Positions 9,225 through 18,855 of a stretch of DNA of 64,000 bases are shown piece by piece. Below the pieces are notes generated by a model. The model was not told the DNA's origin and searched no databases. It worked only from the letters and a program-made list of their open reading frames with translations. The position numbers and the translations under genes were made by a program. Each line of letters starts with the position of its first letter. Within the stretch, counting starts at the first letter, position 1. This DNA is from Pontibacter oryzae (GTDB taxonomy: Bacteria; Bacteroidota; Bacteroidia; Cytophagales; Hymenobacteraceae). The stretch is from NCBI RefSeq assembly GCF_003576375.1, contig NZ_QWGE01000001.1:682001-746000 (forward strand), given 5' to 3'.

Positions 9225-10622
9225 ATGAAAATGATAAAACATACTCCAAATATACTTTCTTACCTGGCAATAGCTTTGATCAGCTGTTTTATTGCTGCCT
9301 GCTCGCCAGATGACCAAGATAAAGAATTAGGGCCGGCCCCTAGCTCCGACATGGTAGCCTTCTCCGCTACTCCAACCACTGGAAATGCCAACATCATCAC
9401 GTTTAAGAACGAAACTCCGGGCGCTTTTAAAGCTATCTGGGACTTTGGCAACGGCGCCACTGCCGAGGGCGAGCAAGTAGAAAGCTCTTTTGCTGTGGAA
9501 GGCGACTATACCGTGAAACTAACCGTGTTTACCAACGGTGGCTACGCGTCCAGCACAAAAACCATACGTATCGATAAAACTGATTTTAGCATGCTAAACA
9601 GGGAGGATTATAACTTCCTGACGGGTGGTACCGACAAGCCAAACGGGAAAACCTGGGTATTTGATCCGGTAGGGCCTATGAATTTCGGTGGCCCTCCTAC
9701 TGCTCCTTCGTCATGGTGGTCACAGACCTTGGCTGAACAAAATGATTGTATGAAAGACGACAAGTATACTTTTAAGCTAAAGGATTTTGCATTTGAAAAC
9801 AAAAGCGGCGGCGAGATGTGGGGTGTGCTTGACGGACAGGAAAACGTTTGTGTGCCTCAAACTGCAAAGCCAAGCACCTGGACGATCTATCAGGAAAAGG
9901 GCAAGACCATGTTATCCGTGAGCAATGGCGAAACAATTGCCTGGGACGATAACGAAGGCGTTTATGAGCTAGTGGAGCTTTCCGAAAACAAGCTGCACAT
10001 CCGAAAAGTATGCTGTGGTGGCTCTGGTGTGCGCAACTATGTGCTTGTGCCAGAAGGATTTTCGCCGCCGGTTCAGGAAAAGCCTTATAAAATAATTGAC
10101 ATCAACGATAACTTCGATGTGGACGGGAACATCACCTGGAAGAAGGAAAACCTAACCTTGAACGAGAGCTACGATAACCCGGCGCCGGTGCCCATCAACA
10201 CCTCTGCCAAAGTGGCCATGTATGTGAAGCAGGAAGGCCAGGCGTATGAGTTTGCTAATATGTTCACCGATTTCAGCCACAAACTGGATCTGCGCGAACG
10301 GCATGTATTTAGGCTGAAAGTGTTTATCCCGAGCTATAACGATTTCACCACAGCCAACGGCGAATCTTGGGCTGACCCACGTCTGCTGAAGCAGGTATCA
10401 GTAAAACTACAGGATGGCACGGCAGCACAGCCATGGGCAAACCAGGTAGAAATAAAACAGCAGGTGAGCCAGCTTGATAAGTGGGTAGAGCTGACCTTCG
10501 ATTTTGGTGCAGCCGATGTGCGAAGCCGAAAAGACCTGGACAGACTTGTGATACAAATCGGTGGCGAAGGCAACTTTATCCCCGGCATTTTCTTCCTCGA
10601 TGACTTCGAGCTTCTTAAGTAA
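9225..10622 (+). CDS. PKD-domain surface lipoprotein, probable glycan-binding protein
   Basis: A 465-residue lipoprotein with lipobox IAAC (Cys26), followed by SPDDQDKE, an acidic tail that resembles Bacteroidota surface-export signals. Residues ~40-115 form a PKD domain (AIWDFGNGATAEGEQ, GDYTVKLTVF). The middle (~125-280) is unassigned and Trp/Gly-rich; the C-terminal ~180 residues look like a beta-sandwich carbohydrate-binding module (FRLKVFIP, WVELTFDFG, FFLDDFELL). In SusCD loci this third position usually holds a SusE-like glycan binder, and PKD proteins of this kind occur in laminarin loci. Role is inferred from domains and position. Confidence 0.85.
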   Translation: MKMIKHTPNILSYLAIALISCFIAACSPDDQDKELGPAPSSDMVAFSATPTTGNANIITFKNETPGAFKAIWDFGNGATAEGEQVESSFAVEGDYTVKLTVFTNGGYASSTKTIRIDKTDFSMLNREDYNFLTGGTDKPNGKTWVFDPVGPMNFGGPPTAPSSWWSQTLAEQNDCMKDDKYTFKLKDFAFENKSGGEMWGVLDGQENVCVPQTAKPSTWTIYQEKGKTMLSVSNGETIAWDDNEGVYELVELSENKLHIRKVCCGGSGVRNYVLVPEGFSPPVQEKPYKIIDINDNFDVDGNITWKKENLTLNESYDNPAPVPINTSAKVAMYVKQEGQAYEFANMFTDFSHKLDLRERHVFRLKVFIPSYNDFTTANGESWADPRLLKQVSVKLQDGTAAQPWANQVEIKQQVSQLDKWVELTFDFGAADVRSRKDLDRLVIQIGGEGNFIPGIFFLDDFELLK

Positions 10623-10638
10623 ACGAAAAACATTCATA

Positions 10639-10669
10639 AGCGAGCCAGTATGCACACAACTGGCTCGCT
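10639..10669 (+). other. intercistronic hairpin between PKD lipoprotein and GH16 genes
   Basis: AGCGAGCCAGT (10639-10649) pairs perfectly with ACTGGCTCGCT (10659-10669) around a 9-nt loop. No T-run follows, so it looks more like an mRNA-stabilising or processing hairpin, or a weak attenuator between the binding genes and the enzymes, than a full terminator. Confidence 0.55.
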
Positions 10670-10726
10670 ATTAATCCGCTGCTTGCAGGCTTTATAGTTT
10701 GCAGCATTACCCAAACGCTTTTACCT

Positions 10727-11596
10727 ATGCATCGCACACTTATCAATAAACTACTATTAACGCCATACTTTGTCTGCATGGCATTTACCTGTGGCTCCTG
10801 CTCAAGCAGCGATTCTCCGAAGCCAGTTATCACTTTGCCCAAGGCTCCAACCGATCAGAATTGGACCTTCGAAAGCACTCCTGTCTGGGCAGATGAGTTT
10901 GACTATAACGGAGCACCGGACCAAAACAAATGGGGCTACGATATTGGAGGCAGCGGCTGGGGCAACAACGAACTGCAATACTATACCAACCTTACAAGCA
11001 ACGCAAGCGTGGCAGATGGTAAGCTTACAATTATAGCGCGAAAAGAAACGAAGGAAAATCGCGAGTATACATCGGCAAGGCTGGTATCCAAAGGCAAAGG
11101 CGATTTCCTGTATGGCAGGTTCGAGATACGGGCAAAACTGCCTACCGGCAAAGGAACCTGGCCAGCCATCTGGATGCTGCCAACTGACTGGGCGTACGGC
11201 AACTGGCCTAAATCCGGCGAGATAGATATTATGGAGCATGTAGGCTACGACCAGAACAAGATACACGTTACAGTGCACACCGAAGCCTACAACCACAGCA
11301 AAGGCACTCAAAAAGGGAATAGCAAGGTTATACCTACTGCCAGCTCCGAGTTTCATACCTACCGCGTAGACTGGACGCCTTACGCCGTTAGAGGCTATAT
11401 TGATGGTGCGCCTGTATTTGAGTTTACCAACGAAGGAAAAGGTTATACGTCGTGGCCGTTTGATAAGCGCTTTCATATCCTGCTGAACCTGGCAGTTGGC
11501 GGAGACTGGGGAGGGGCCCAGGGTGTTGATGCATCTGTATTTCCGCAAGCTATGGAGGTTGATTATGTGCGTGTTTACAAGATGAAAGACGCTTAA
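10727..11596 (+). CDS. glycoside hydrolase family 16 lipoprotein (laminarinase-like)
   Basis: A 289-residue endo-beta-glucanase. After a lipoprotein-type leader (Cys22 or Cys25 in FTCGSC) comes one GH16 beta-jelly-roll domain (~50-288). The GH16 catalytic motif ExDxxE is intact in SGEIDIMEHVG: Glu165 nucleophile, Asp167, Glu170 acid/base. The extra Met in EIDIME is the beta-bulge form seen in laminarinases and many beta-1,3-glucanases. WPAIWMLP and LNLAVGGDWGG are also typical. It probably acts at the cell surface, cutting glucan into oligosaccharides for SusCD. Exact linkage specificity cannot be settled from sequence alone. Confidence 0.93.
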   Translation: MHRTLINKLLLTPYFVCMAFTCGSCSSSDSPKPVITLPKAPTDQNWTFESTPVWADEFDYNGAPDQNKWGYDIGGSGWGNNELQYYTNLTSNASVADGKLTIIARKETKENREYTSARLVSKGKGDFLYGRFEIRAKLPTGKGTWPAIWMLPTDWAYGNWPKSGEIDIMEHVGYDQNKIHVTVHTEAYNHSKGTQKGNSKVIPTASSEFHTYRVDWTPYAVRGYIDGAPVFEFTNEGKGYTSWPFDKRFHILLNLAVGGDWGGAQGVDASVFPQAMEVDYVRVYKMKDA

Positions 11597-11656
11597 CCAG
11601 CCTCACCCAAAACACTACCCCTATAACTGCTAACCACAGGATATACATCTTATACC

Positions 11657-14008
11657 ATGAAGATTAAACATATTGCATTCGCAGCGTTTTTAAGCGCCGC
11701 TTGTCTGCCTGTTGCCCAGGCTCAAAAAAGCAACCTAACAAAAGCATCTAAAGACCGAACTGCATCCAGTGCCTTAACTCTCGACAAGAAAGTAGAAGAC
11801 TTGCTGAGCAAAATGACCCTGGAGGAAAAAGTGGGCCAGATGGCACAAATAACATTAGATGTAGTTGGAAAGGGCGAAAACCGTTTTACAAGCTATGAGC
11901 CGCTGGAACTGGACAAGAGCGAGTTAAAAAAGGCCCTTGTCGATTATAAAATCGGTTCGGTGCTAAACACCGCCAACAACAGAGCGCTTACACCCCAAAA
12001 ATGGTACAGCATCATCAGCCAGATACAAAACGTAGCGTTGAAGGATACTCGTTTAGGTATCCCGGTGATTTATGGCGTAGATGAGATACATGGCGCAACG
12101 TACACGGCTGGGGCCACCATGTTTCCGCAGCAGATAAACCAGGCAGCAAGCCGCAACCGCGAGCTGGTAAAACGGGGCGCAGCCATTACCGCTTACGAGA
12201 CCCGTGCCAGCTCCATCCCCTGGAATTTCTCTCCTGTACTAGACTTAGCACCGGACCCACGCTTCTCCAGGCAGTTCGAGTCGTTTGGCGAGGACCCATA
12301 CTTAGCCGCTGAACTAGGCGTGCAAATGATTGACGGGTACGAAGGCGATAACAACGACATCGGGCACGCAGAGCACGTAGCCTCTTGCATGAAGCACTTT
12401 TTGGGTTACCAGGTGCCAACTACCGGAAAAGACCGCACCCCAACCACCCTTTCCGAAACCGAGTTGCGCGAGTATCATCTCCCCTCTTTTAAGGCAGCCG
12501 TTGATGCAGGGTCTCATACTATCATGATCAGTTCTGGTATTATTAATGGTGTGCCTGTGCACTCAAACCACGACATCCTGACGAAGTTGCTCAAAGAGGA
12601 ACTGGGCTTTAAAGGCCTGGTAGTCACAGACTGGGGCGACATTGAGTACCTGCACACCCGCGACAAGATTGCCGCAACGCACAAAGAAGCTATTATGCTG
12701 GCTATAAATGCTGGTATAGATATGTCTATGGTTCCTTACCAATATGAGACCTTTTGCAATGGGCTGGTTGAGCTTGTGAAAGAAGGTAAGGTGAAGGAAG
12801 AGCGAATAAACGATGCTGTGCGCCGCATTTTACGCGTAAAGTATGCTCTCAACCTCTTCGAAAAGCCAACCACTAACCCAAAAGATTACCCAAAATTCGG
12901 GAGCAAGGAGTTTGAGCAGGCATCTTACCAAATGGCCGCCGAATCTATCACGCTGCTGAAGAACCAGAATGATGTACTGCCACTTAAAAAGAATGTTAAA
13001 GTTTTAGTAACCGGCCCTAATGCCAACACCATGCGCACGCTCAATGGCGCCTGGACCTACTCCTGGCAGGGCGAGAAAGTAGATGAGTTCACTGAAAAGT
13101 ATAACACCATACTTGAAGCCGTTCAGAAGGAAATCGGGGAGCGCAATGTAACGTATGTGCCAGGCGTGAGCTATAAAATGGACGGAAAGTATTACGAGGA
13201 AAGCGCTGACCAGATGGACAAGGCCATAGCCGCTGCCAAAAATGTAGACGCAGTTATACTTTGCCTTGGCGAGAATACATCCACTGAAACACCTGGCAAC
13301 CTAAGCGATCTATACTTGTCTGCGTTGCAAACTGAGCTGGCCCAAAAACTGATCGCCACAGGCAAACCAGTTATACTTGTGCTCAACGAAGGCAGGCCAC
13401 GCATCATCAGCCGCATCGAGCCAGATGTAAAAGCTGTGGTTCAGATTTACCAGCCGGGAAATTTTGGAGGTGATGCCCTGGCGGATGTGCTCTTCGGTGA
13501 TGTAAACCCATCCGGCAAGCTGCCTTATAATTACCCACGCTATCCGAATGCGCTGGTACCATACATACACAAACCATCCGCGGAGCAGCAAACGGTAGCA
13601 GGAGTTTACAACTACGAAGCCGACTATAACCCGCAGTATGAATTTGGGCATGGCTTGAGCTATACTACCTTCCAATACTCCAAACTTACATTGAGCAAAT
13701 CTGAGATCGGCAAAAATGAGCAGCTTACTGTTTCGGTTGATGTAAAAAACACCGGTACGCGCGAGGGCAAGGAAACAGTTCAAGTATTTACCTCTGATTT
13801 GTATGCCAGCGGCATCTCGCCGGACATGAGGCGCCTGCGCCGTTTTGAGAAAATATCTCTCAAGCCAGGTGAAAGCAAAACTGTAACGTTCACCTTGTCT
13901 CCAGAGGATCTAGCCTATATCAGCAGAGATGGCAAGAAAACGATAGAAGCTGGTGATTTTGAGGTTAAAATTAACGACCAGAAGCAGAAGTTTACACTCC
14001 TGGATTAA
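11657..14008 (+). CDS. glycoside hydrolase family 3 beta-glucosidase (BglX-like)
   Basis: A 783-residue secreted exo-glucosidase. It has a signal peptide (1-22, ending AQAQ), a GH3 TIM barrel (~40-390), an alpha/beta sandwich (~420-640) and a C-terminal fibronectin-III-like domain (~690-780). The nucleophile is Asp325 in VVTDWGD. KHFLGYQ, SFGEDPYLAAELG and the NEGRPRII segment agree with periplasmic BglX-type enzymes. It would hydrolyse imported gluco-oligosaccharides to glucose. It is the last gene of the locus, 60 bp behind GH16, and is followed by a strong terminator. Confidence 0.95.
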   Translation: MKIKHIAFAAFLSAACLPVAQAQKSNLTKASKDRTASSALTLDKKVEDLLSKMTLEEKVGQMAQITLDVVGKGENRFTSYEPLELDKSELKKALVDYKIGSVLNTANNRALTPQKWYSIISQIQNVALKDTRLGIPVIYGVDEIHGATYTAGATMFPQQINQAASRNRELVKRGAAITAYETRASSIPWNFSPVLDLAPDPRFSRQFESFGEDPYLAAELGVQMIDGYEGDNNDIGHAEHVASCMKHFLGYQVPTTGKDRTPTTLSETELREYHLPSFKAAVDAGSHTIMISSGIINGVPVHSNHDILTKLLKEELGFKGLVVTDWGDIEYLHTRDKIAATHKEAIMLAINAGIDMSMVPYQYETFCNGLVELVKEGKVKEERINDAVRRILRVKYALNLFEKPTTNPKDYPKFGSKEFEQASYQMAAESITLLKNQNDVLPLKKNVKVLVTGPNANTMRTLNGAWTYSWQGEKVDEFTEKYNTILEAVQKEIGERNVTYVPGVSYKMDGKYYEESADQMDKAIAAAKNVDAVILCLGENTSTETPGNLSDLYLSALQTELAQKLIATGKPVILVLNEGRPRIISRIEPDVKAVVQIYQPGNFGGDALADVLFGDVNPSGKLPYNYPRYPNALVPYIHKPSAEQQTVAGVYNYEADYNPQYEFGHGLSYTTFQYSKLTLSKSEIGKNEQLTVSVDVKNTGTREGKETVQVFTSDLYASGISPDMRRLRRFEKISLKPGESKTVTFTLSPEDLAYISRDGKKTIEAGDFEVKINDQKQKFTLLD

Positions 14009-14030
14009 GTATACCCTATTTCGTAAATGC

Positions 14031-14066
14031 AAAAAGGTATGAGCAAATCGTTCATACCTTTTTTTA
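14031..14066. terminator. bidirectional terminator between GH3 and the regulator gene
   Basis: A perfect 12-bp stem, AAAAAGGTATGA (14031-14042) with TCATACCTTTTT (14052-14063), with A-run and T-run on the two sides. It serves both converging genes. Confidence 0.85.
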
Positions 14067-14102
14067 TACTTTAGAAGTATGAAATTCATACTTTCGAGCT
14101 CG

Positions 14103-17048
14103 TTAATAGTTTAGCATGAACTCCGTGAGGTTGTCTTCTTGGTCCAGGTTTATCTTTTTCCGGATTCTATACCTGCTGGTTTCCACGCCCCTTAGCGACA
14201 GTTTTAGCAACGATGCAATTTCTTTGCTGGTGAGGTTAAGCCGCAGGTAGGCGCAGAGCTTCAGGTCGCGGTGCGTCAGGTCTGGATAGTCCTCGTGCAG
14301 GCGTTTCAGGAAATCCTGGTGCACCTGGTTAAAGTGTAGCTCAAACTGCTCCCAATTCTGCTCAAACTTCACTTCCTCCTCCACTGATTTCAGCAGCTTT
14401 TTCAGCTCTTTCTGAGTGGTTTTACACTTAATTTTCTCGATGGTTTCCTGTAGCTGATCCCGCACCTTATGCACAGCCTCTACGTTATGCATCACGTGCA
14501 CGGCTGAGCTGGTAAGCTCTTTGTTTTTATGGATGAGTTCATTCTCCAGCTTTTCGTTATTGAGCCTGATAATCTCTCTTTCAGCCAGCAACACTTCCTC
14601 CATATGCTGCGCCTCTTTGAGTTTTAGCGCTCTTTCTTTCTCTTCCTGTAACCGCATCTTTGTCTTTTGAATATGCCTTTCCATCAGATATTTTGTGAGA
14701 AGCAGGAGCAGCAATGTTATCAAACCATAAGCCATGTATGCAACCCAGGACCGGTACCACGGCGGTAGCACCTCAAACGTATAAGCCGCCTCCTCACTTT
14801 GGTTGCCATACACGTTCTTAGCACGCACATGAAACGTATAAACTCCTTCGCGCAGGTTGGTATACTCTTTCTGCAAGGAGGTAGTCCACGGCGACCATTC
14901 GCTTTCATAGCCTTTCAGATAATATTGGTATTGCACCTTATCGACATCACTATACGTGACAGCCCCAAAGCTGAATTTAAGGGAGTTCTGCTTGTAATCA
15001 AGCTCGCTTATAGCGGAGGTGGGCTGCTGCAACGTTGCCAAACCTCCTTTTTGATAGGCGCCGCCAAACAAAAGGGAATCCTGTGCCTGCGATGTAATCG
15101 TAACGCTCCTGATCAGTACTGGAAAGGATTTGATTATACTTCTGGTCTCCTGGTATGATGGGTGATAGTGCACAAATCCATCATCTATACCTATAAGCAT
15201 GTTTAGCGGGTTGTAATGCATCATGTGCTCAAAGCCGCCGATTAGCTTACCTTGCAATTTGTTAAAAGTGCTCTTCTCTACTTCGTAGCTACCATTGCTT
15301 CTTTTCCGAAGCACGCCTATGTCGTCTCCGGCAGAGAACCAGATATTGCCTTCGCTGTCTTCGGTAAGCTTCCGGATGTGTTGCCCCTGGTCGAATAGCT
15401 TGTTCAGCTCGGGATGTATTTTGAATCGGTCTGTGGATTTATCGTAAGTATACACGCCAGTTTCGCCGGTAAAAACCAGTTTGCCGTCAATCTTAAACAC
15501 GCTCATGAACACGTTCGATGGAAACCCAGCCCGCTTGTCATAAAAGCTTATCGCGCTTACTTTGTCCAGTTGGTCTGAGAGCTTAAGTTTATAAATGCCT
15601 TTATAACCGTGGGCAATCCAGATGTTACCATCGGCATCTTGCTCTATCACCCGCGACGACTCATCGAACCCTTTGATTTTGCGCTGAAAAACCAGCCGTC
15701 CATCTACAAATTTGTATAGCAAAAGCCCGTTGTAGGTACCACATATAATATAACCAGGGTAGGAAGCCAGTGGCATGAACATCCAAACTCCACGATGCTC
15801 TGATAGCCTTACAGCTTTATTATTAACCAGTTCAAAAGGCCCGTCATGATGCGAAACCAGAAGCTTACCGTTGATTTTCTGGAGATTATAGACCTGCCCT
15901 TGGGAGTTTTCAACCTGCTTAAAGTTAGACGGTTTAAGCGGGTTCTCGGTATTAGACCATGTTTTGTAGTATAAGCCATCGTTTGTGCCCAGGTAAAGCA
16001 CATCGCCATGCAGCAGAGAAGTATAACCTGTGCCCGGCAAACCGGTTTTGGCGTTGAATAAGCTGAAAGGAGAATTAGTTTCTACGTAGTCTATGCCTTT
16101 GTTTAGCGCAAGCCAGAGGTTTCCGGCTTGGTCTTGGTAAACGCTGCGCACACTGCTGTTCTGCAAGCCTTTATCACTGTTTAGGTGCTGCCGCGGCATC
16201 CCTTCCTTATCTATAATCAGCAAGCCATTGTGCACAGTGCCTATGGCATACGCATCAGGCAGGCTTATTACCGAAAAGATTTTATTCTTAGTCAGGAAGT
16301 CTATTACCTCCCAGTTTACCGGCTCAAAATGGTTGTAGCCGTTATAAACGTATATTCCGCCTTCTTCTGTAAAAACCAGGAACGTGCCGTTTTTGTAAGG
16401 CTGTATGGACATGATTACATGATCGCCCATTTTTTCGCTGCCTTGCATGAACACAAATTTGCCTTGTTGCAGCGTGTATATCCCTTTTGAAGGTACAGGC
16501 AACAGAAGTTTGTTTTGAACCAGAAAAGGAAAACCCGTGGGAGATGCCGGAGCCTTGTAAACTTTAATAGATCCATTCTGAAAGTGGTACACAGTATTTA
16601 CTGTGCAATAGTACACCCCATCGTCCGAGGTATAGATTTTCCAGACATCATTAAAGCTTCTATACTTCGGCGCGATTTTATCTTTGAGCGAAACATAGCT
16701 CATCTGGCCCTGCTCATTGGGTTTAAGGTAACCGAAGTCGTCCTGGCCGCCAACATAAATGCGCCCTTTCTTATCCACGGCAAGCGAGCGGGCAATTGTT
16801 TTGTTTGCCAGCGGAATCTGACGCCAGTAGTTCCCGTCAAACTCAAGCACGCCATAGCTATTCCCAAAGTACATCACTCCCCGATGGTCCTGTACTATAG
16901 CCCAGTTCTGGGGCGTTGCCTTGTAATCGCTGTGCGTATAGTTCTTGATATACGGAATACCCTCATTCTTCACTTGTGCCCATACTGGTGCACAAAGTAA
17001 GTACATTACCAGCAGCCATACATTCAACTTAATCACGATGGGTCCCAC
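14103..17048 (-). CDS. propeller/Y_Y_Y sensor with cytoplasmic LuxR-type HTH (PUL regulator)
   Basis: A 981-residue one-piece membrane regulator. It has a signal peptide (1-25), a long two-component-regulator-type beta-propeller region (~30-690, repeated GNIWFSAGDD, GNLWLALNKG and similar units), a Y_Y_Y domain (~700-760), one membrane helix (~766-789, LITLLLLLLTK), a coiled coil (~795-890) and a LuxR-like HTH (~915-970; LTSKEIASLLKLSLRGVETSRYRIRK, split here only for reading). No kinase or receiver domain is present, so binding of glucan fragments outside would act directly on the HTH. It lies tail-to-tail with the glucan operon and probably controls it. Confidence 0.88.
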   Translation of the reverse strand: MGPIVIKLNVWLLVMYLLCAPVWAQVKNEGIPYIKNYTHSDYKATPQNWAIVQDHRGVMYFGNSYGVLEFDGNYWRQIPLANKTIARSLAVDKKGRIYVGGQDDFGYLKPNEQGQMSYVSLKDKIAPKYRSFNDVWKIYTSDDGVYYCTVNTVYHFQNGSIKVYKAPASPTGFPFLVQNKLLLPVPSKGIYTLQQGKFVFMQGSEKMGDHVIMSIQPYKNGTFLVFTEEGGIYVYNGYNHFEPVNWEVIDFLTKNKIFSVISLPDAYAIGTVHNGLLIIDKEGMPRQHLNSDKGLQNSSVRSVYQDQAGNLWLALNKGIDYVETNSPFSLFNAKTGLPGTGYTSLLHGDVLYLGTNDGLYYKTWSNTENPLKPSNFKQVENSQGQVYNLQKINGKLLVSHHDGPFELVNNKAVRLSEHRGVWMFMPLASYPGYIICGTYNGLLLYKFVDGRLVFQRKIKGFDESSRVIEQDADGNIWIAHGYKGIYKLKLSDQLDKVSAISFYDKRAGFPSNVFMSVFKIDGKLVFTGETGVYTYDKSTDRFKIHPELNKLFDQGQHIRKLTEDSEGNIWFSAGDDIGVLRKRSNGSYEVEKSTFNKLQGKLIGGFEHMMHYNPLNMLIGIDDGFVHYHPSYQETRSIIKSFPVLIRSVTITSQAQDSLLFGGAYQKGGLATLQQPTSAISELDYKQNSLKFSFGAVTYSDVDKVQYQYYLKGYESEWSPWTTSLQKEYTNLREGVYTFHVRAKNVYGNQSEEAAYTFEVLPPWYRSWVAYMAYGLITLLLLLLTKYLMERHIQKTKMRLQEEKERALKLKEAQHMEEVLLAEREIIRLNNEKLENELIHKNKELTSSAVHVMHNVEAVHKVRDQLQETIEKIKCKTTQKELKKLLKSVEEEVKFEQNWEQFELHFNQVHQDFLKRLHEDYPDLTHRDLKLCAYLRLNLTSKEIASLLKLSLRGVETSRYRIRKKINLDQEDNLTEFMLNY

Positions 17049-17350
17049 ACTACAATCCCCTGCTTAAAGTATAATTTTAAAAATTTTATTAACTTTCCTG
17101 ATCGCTTTAATCTGTAACAAAGTATGTGTGCATGTCGGATACTTCTGCTGACGTTAGCATTTTGTCAGCATCTGCCACATTCTCTTAAAACCAGCAGTTA
17201 CACGTTTTGCTGAGCACAAATTATACTTTAAAATTCGCAAATTTAAACGATATCTCAAAGATCAGTGCTCACCTGTAGTCTGAGCAGGCATATTACACTC
17301 AAGCTACATTTTACTTTCGGGCAGCGCACTGGCCAAAACTGGACTCCATA
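17049..17350. other. intergenic region upstream of the regulator
   Basis: No ORF is supported here. It holds the upstream region of the minus-strand regulator, including the inverted repeat at 17146-17170, and then runs into the terminator of the next minus-strand gene. Confidence 0.5.
17146..17170 (-). promoter_or_regulatory. candidate operator of the PUL regulator gene
   Basis: Inverted repeat TGCTGAC - 11 nt - GTCAGCA, about 100 bp before the regulator start. Its spacing suits a dimeric HTH protein, so autoregulation is possible. I did not find the same repeat upstream of susC, which weakens the idea. Confidence 0.3.
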
Positions 17351-17386
17351 ACCAAAAAAATAGCCGGCTTCTTTGCAAAGCCGGCT
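17351..17386 (-). terminator. Rho-independent terminator of the erythromycin-esterase family gene
   Basis: On the minus strand AGCCGGCTT (17386-17378) pairs with AAGCCGGCT (17370-17362), followed by a run of seven T. Confidence 0.85.
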
Positions 17387-17425
17387 GGTATGGTCTGTTT
17401 GAAATCCTGCGTGCGTACTGTTACA

Positions 17426-18706
17426 CTAATAATTCCAGGGATACAGGTCTGGCTCTTTGGCCCCACGGCTTTTCATGCGGAGCGGGTGCACGGCCTCTGT
17501 TTCATCAAAATAGATAAACGCATCGTAGCGATCCGGAATTACGGTTGGCACATAATTACCGAACATCTCAAACTTTGGGTCATACACCACGCCAATGGCC
17601 CTATGCCCGATACGCTCCTGCAACCCCGGCAGGTGCTTGATATCTTTTGAAAGTATGATTTTATCGTCGGTGCTGATGCTGTGGAGCATTTCCTCCCAAC
17701 TGCCGCTCATGGCTGGCGGCACATCCATTTTCTGCATGGGTGCCCCCCATGATTTGCCTGCTATAACAGTACCCTGGTACGAACCAAAACCTACAAGGCG
17801 CACATTATCACGGCCATACTTCTCGCGGGCCAGTTGCCCGATATTGAACATGCCATTATCGGCCATGTCAGTATAGCGGGCATCACCTATGTGCGTGTTG
17901 TGCTCCCAAACAATGGCTTTCGCATCTGGCCCATGAAACTCAAGCAAGTGGTCCAAGGTCTCCATCATGTGTGTGTCGCGCAGGTTCCACGAGTTTTCCC
18001 CACCCCGTATCATGGCCCGGTAATAACGCTCGGCGTTGGCTGCCACCCGAGCATTTTGCTGCGTATTAAAATCCTGCTCCGGGTCATCGGTGTAGGTGCG
18101 GTGCTGCTGTACGCGCTGCAGCATTTCTATTACCTCGTTTTCGCAGTCAGTGGGAACAAAAGCGGTGGCCTGGGCATAGGTTTGCGGGTCGCGGTTAAAA
18201 GGCTCGAAGCAATTAATGGCTAGCCTGGCTGCCTCTGCCGCTTGGCCATCATTGTGTTCCAGGTAGCGCACAATCTGGTCCAGCGACTCCCACAGGCTGT
18301 ACACGTCCAATCCGTAAAAACCGGCCTTCTCCCGCGGGTTATGCTGGTTGTTGTGCTCGCGTAGCCATTCTATAAGGGCGGCCACTTCCCAGTTAGCCCA
18401 CATCCAGGTTGGCCAGCGGCGGTACACCTGCAGCACATCGGCAATCTTGTTTCCTGAGTTTTGGTATCCTTTTATCAGGCGGTTCACGGCATAGCATTCA
18501 GGCCAGTCGCCTTCCACGGCAATAAACGTAAAGCCTTTTTCTTCTATCAGGCGCCTGGAAATGGCCGTGCGCCAGGTATAGTATTCGGAGGTGCCATGGG
18601 AGGCCTCGCCGAGCATTACTACGCGGGCATCGCCAATCTCCTGAATCAGGTTGTCCAGGTCTCTTTCTTTGGTAAGTGGAGTATATTGAAACGGTTTGTT
18701 CGCCAT
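17426..18706 (-). CDS. erythromycin esterase family protein
   Basis: A 426-residue protein of the Ere/succinoglycan-biosynthesis-associated hydrolase fold. MLGEASHGTSEYY (about 31-43) holds the catalytic pair Glu34/His37, and VWEHNTHIGDA holds the second conserved histidine. There is no signal peptide, so it is cytosolic. The family is broad: true macrolide esterases are a minority and most chromosomal copies have unknown substrates. Nothing nearby suggests a resistance island, so antibiotic resistance should not be inferred. It is a single-gene unit. Confidence 0.88.
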   Translation of the reverse strand: MANKPFQYTPLTKERDLDNLIQEIGDARVVMLGEASHGTSEYYTWRTAISRRLIEEKGFTFIAVEGDWPECYAVNRLIKGYQNSGNKIADVLQVYRRWPTWMWANWEVAALIEWLREHNNQHNPREKAGFYGLDVYSLWESLDQIVRYLEHNDGQAAEAARLAINCFEPFNRDPQTYAQATAFVPTDCENEVIEMLQRVQQHRTYTDDPEQDFNTQQNARVAANAERYYRAMIRGGENSWNLRDTHMMETLDHLLEFHGPDAKAIVWEHNTHIGDARYTDMADNGMFNIGQLAREKYGRDNVRLVGFGSYQGTVIAGKSWGAPMQKMDVPPAMSGSWEEMLHSISTDDKIILSKDIKHLPGLQERIGHRAIGVVYDPKFEMFGNYVPTVIPDRYDAFIYFDETEAVHPLRMKSRGAKEPDLYPWNY

Positions 18707-18785
18707 AGTTTCCTGCTGCTAAAGTATGCTGCTGCCCGTAGCCGTAAATTTGGTGTATTGTACTTTTGTTGAGGTATTTATGTTC

Positions 18786-18826
18786 CACAAAAAGAAGCGC
18801 CCGCTATACTTATGAGTAAAGCGGGC
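18786..18826 (-). terminator. terminator of the DUF4197 gene
   Basis: On the minus strand GCCCGC (18826-18821) pairs with GCGGGC (18804-18799); a short T-rich tract follows. The stem is short and the loop long, so it is moderate in strength. Confidence 0.55.
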
Positions 18827-18855
18827 ACTCAGGCATGTTAAAGGCTGTTAATGGC

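Noticed and set aside
17426..18706. Erythromycin esterase as an antibiotic-resistance gene
   Set aside because: The family is broad and most chromosomal members have no macrolide activity; no mobile element or other resistance gene is nearby.
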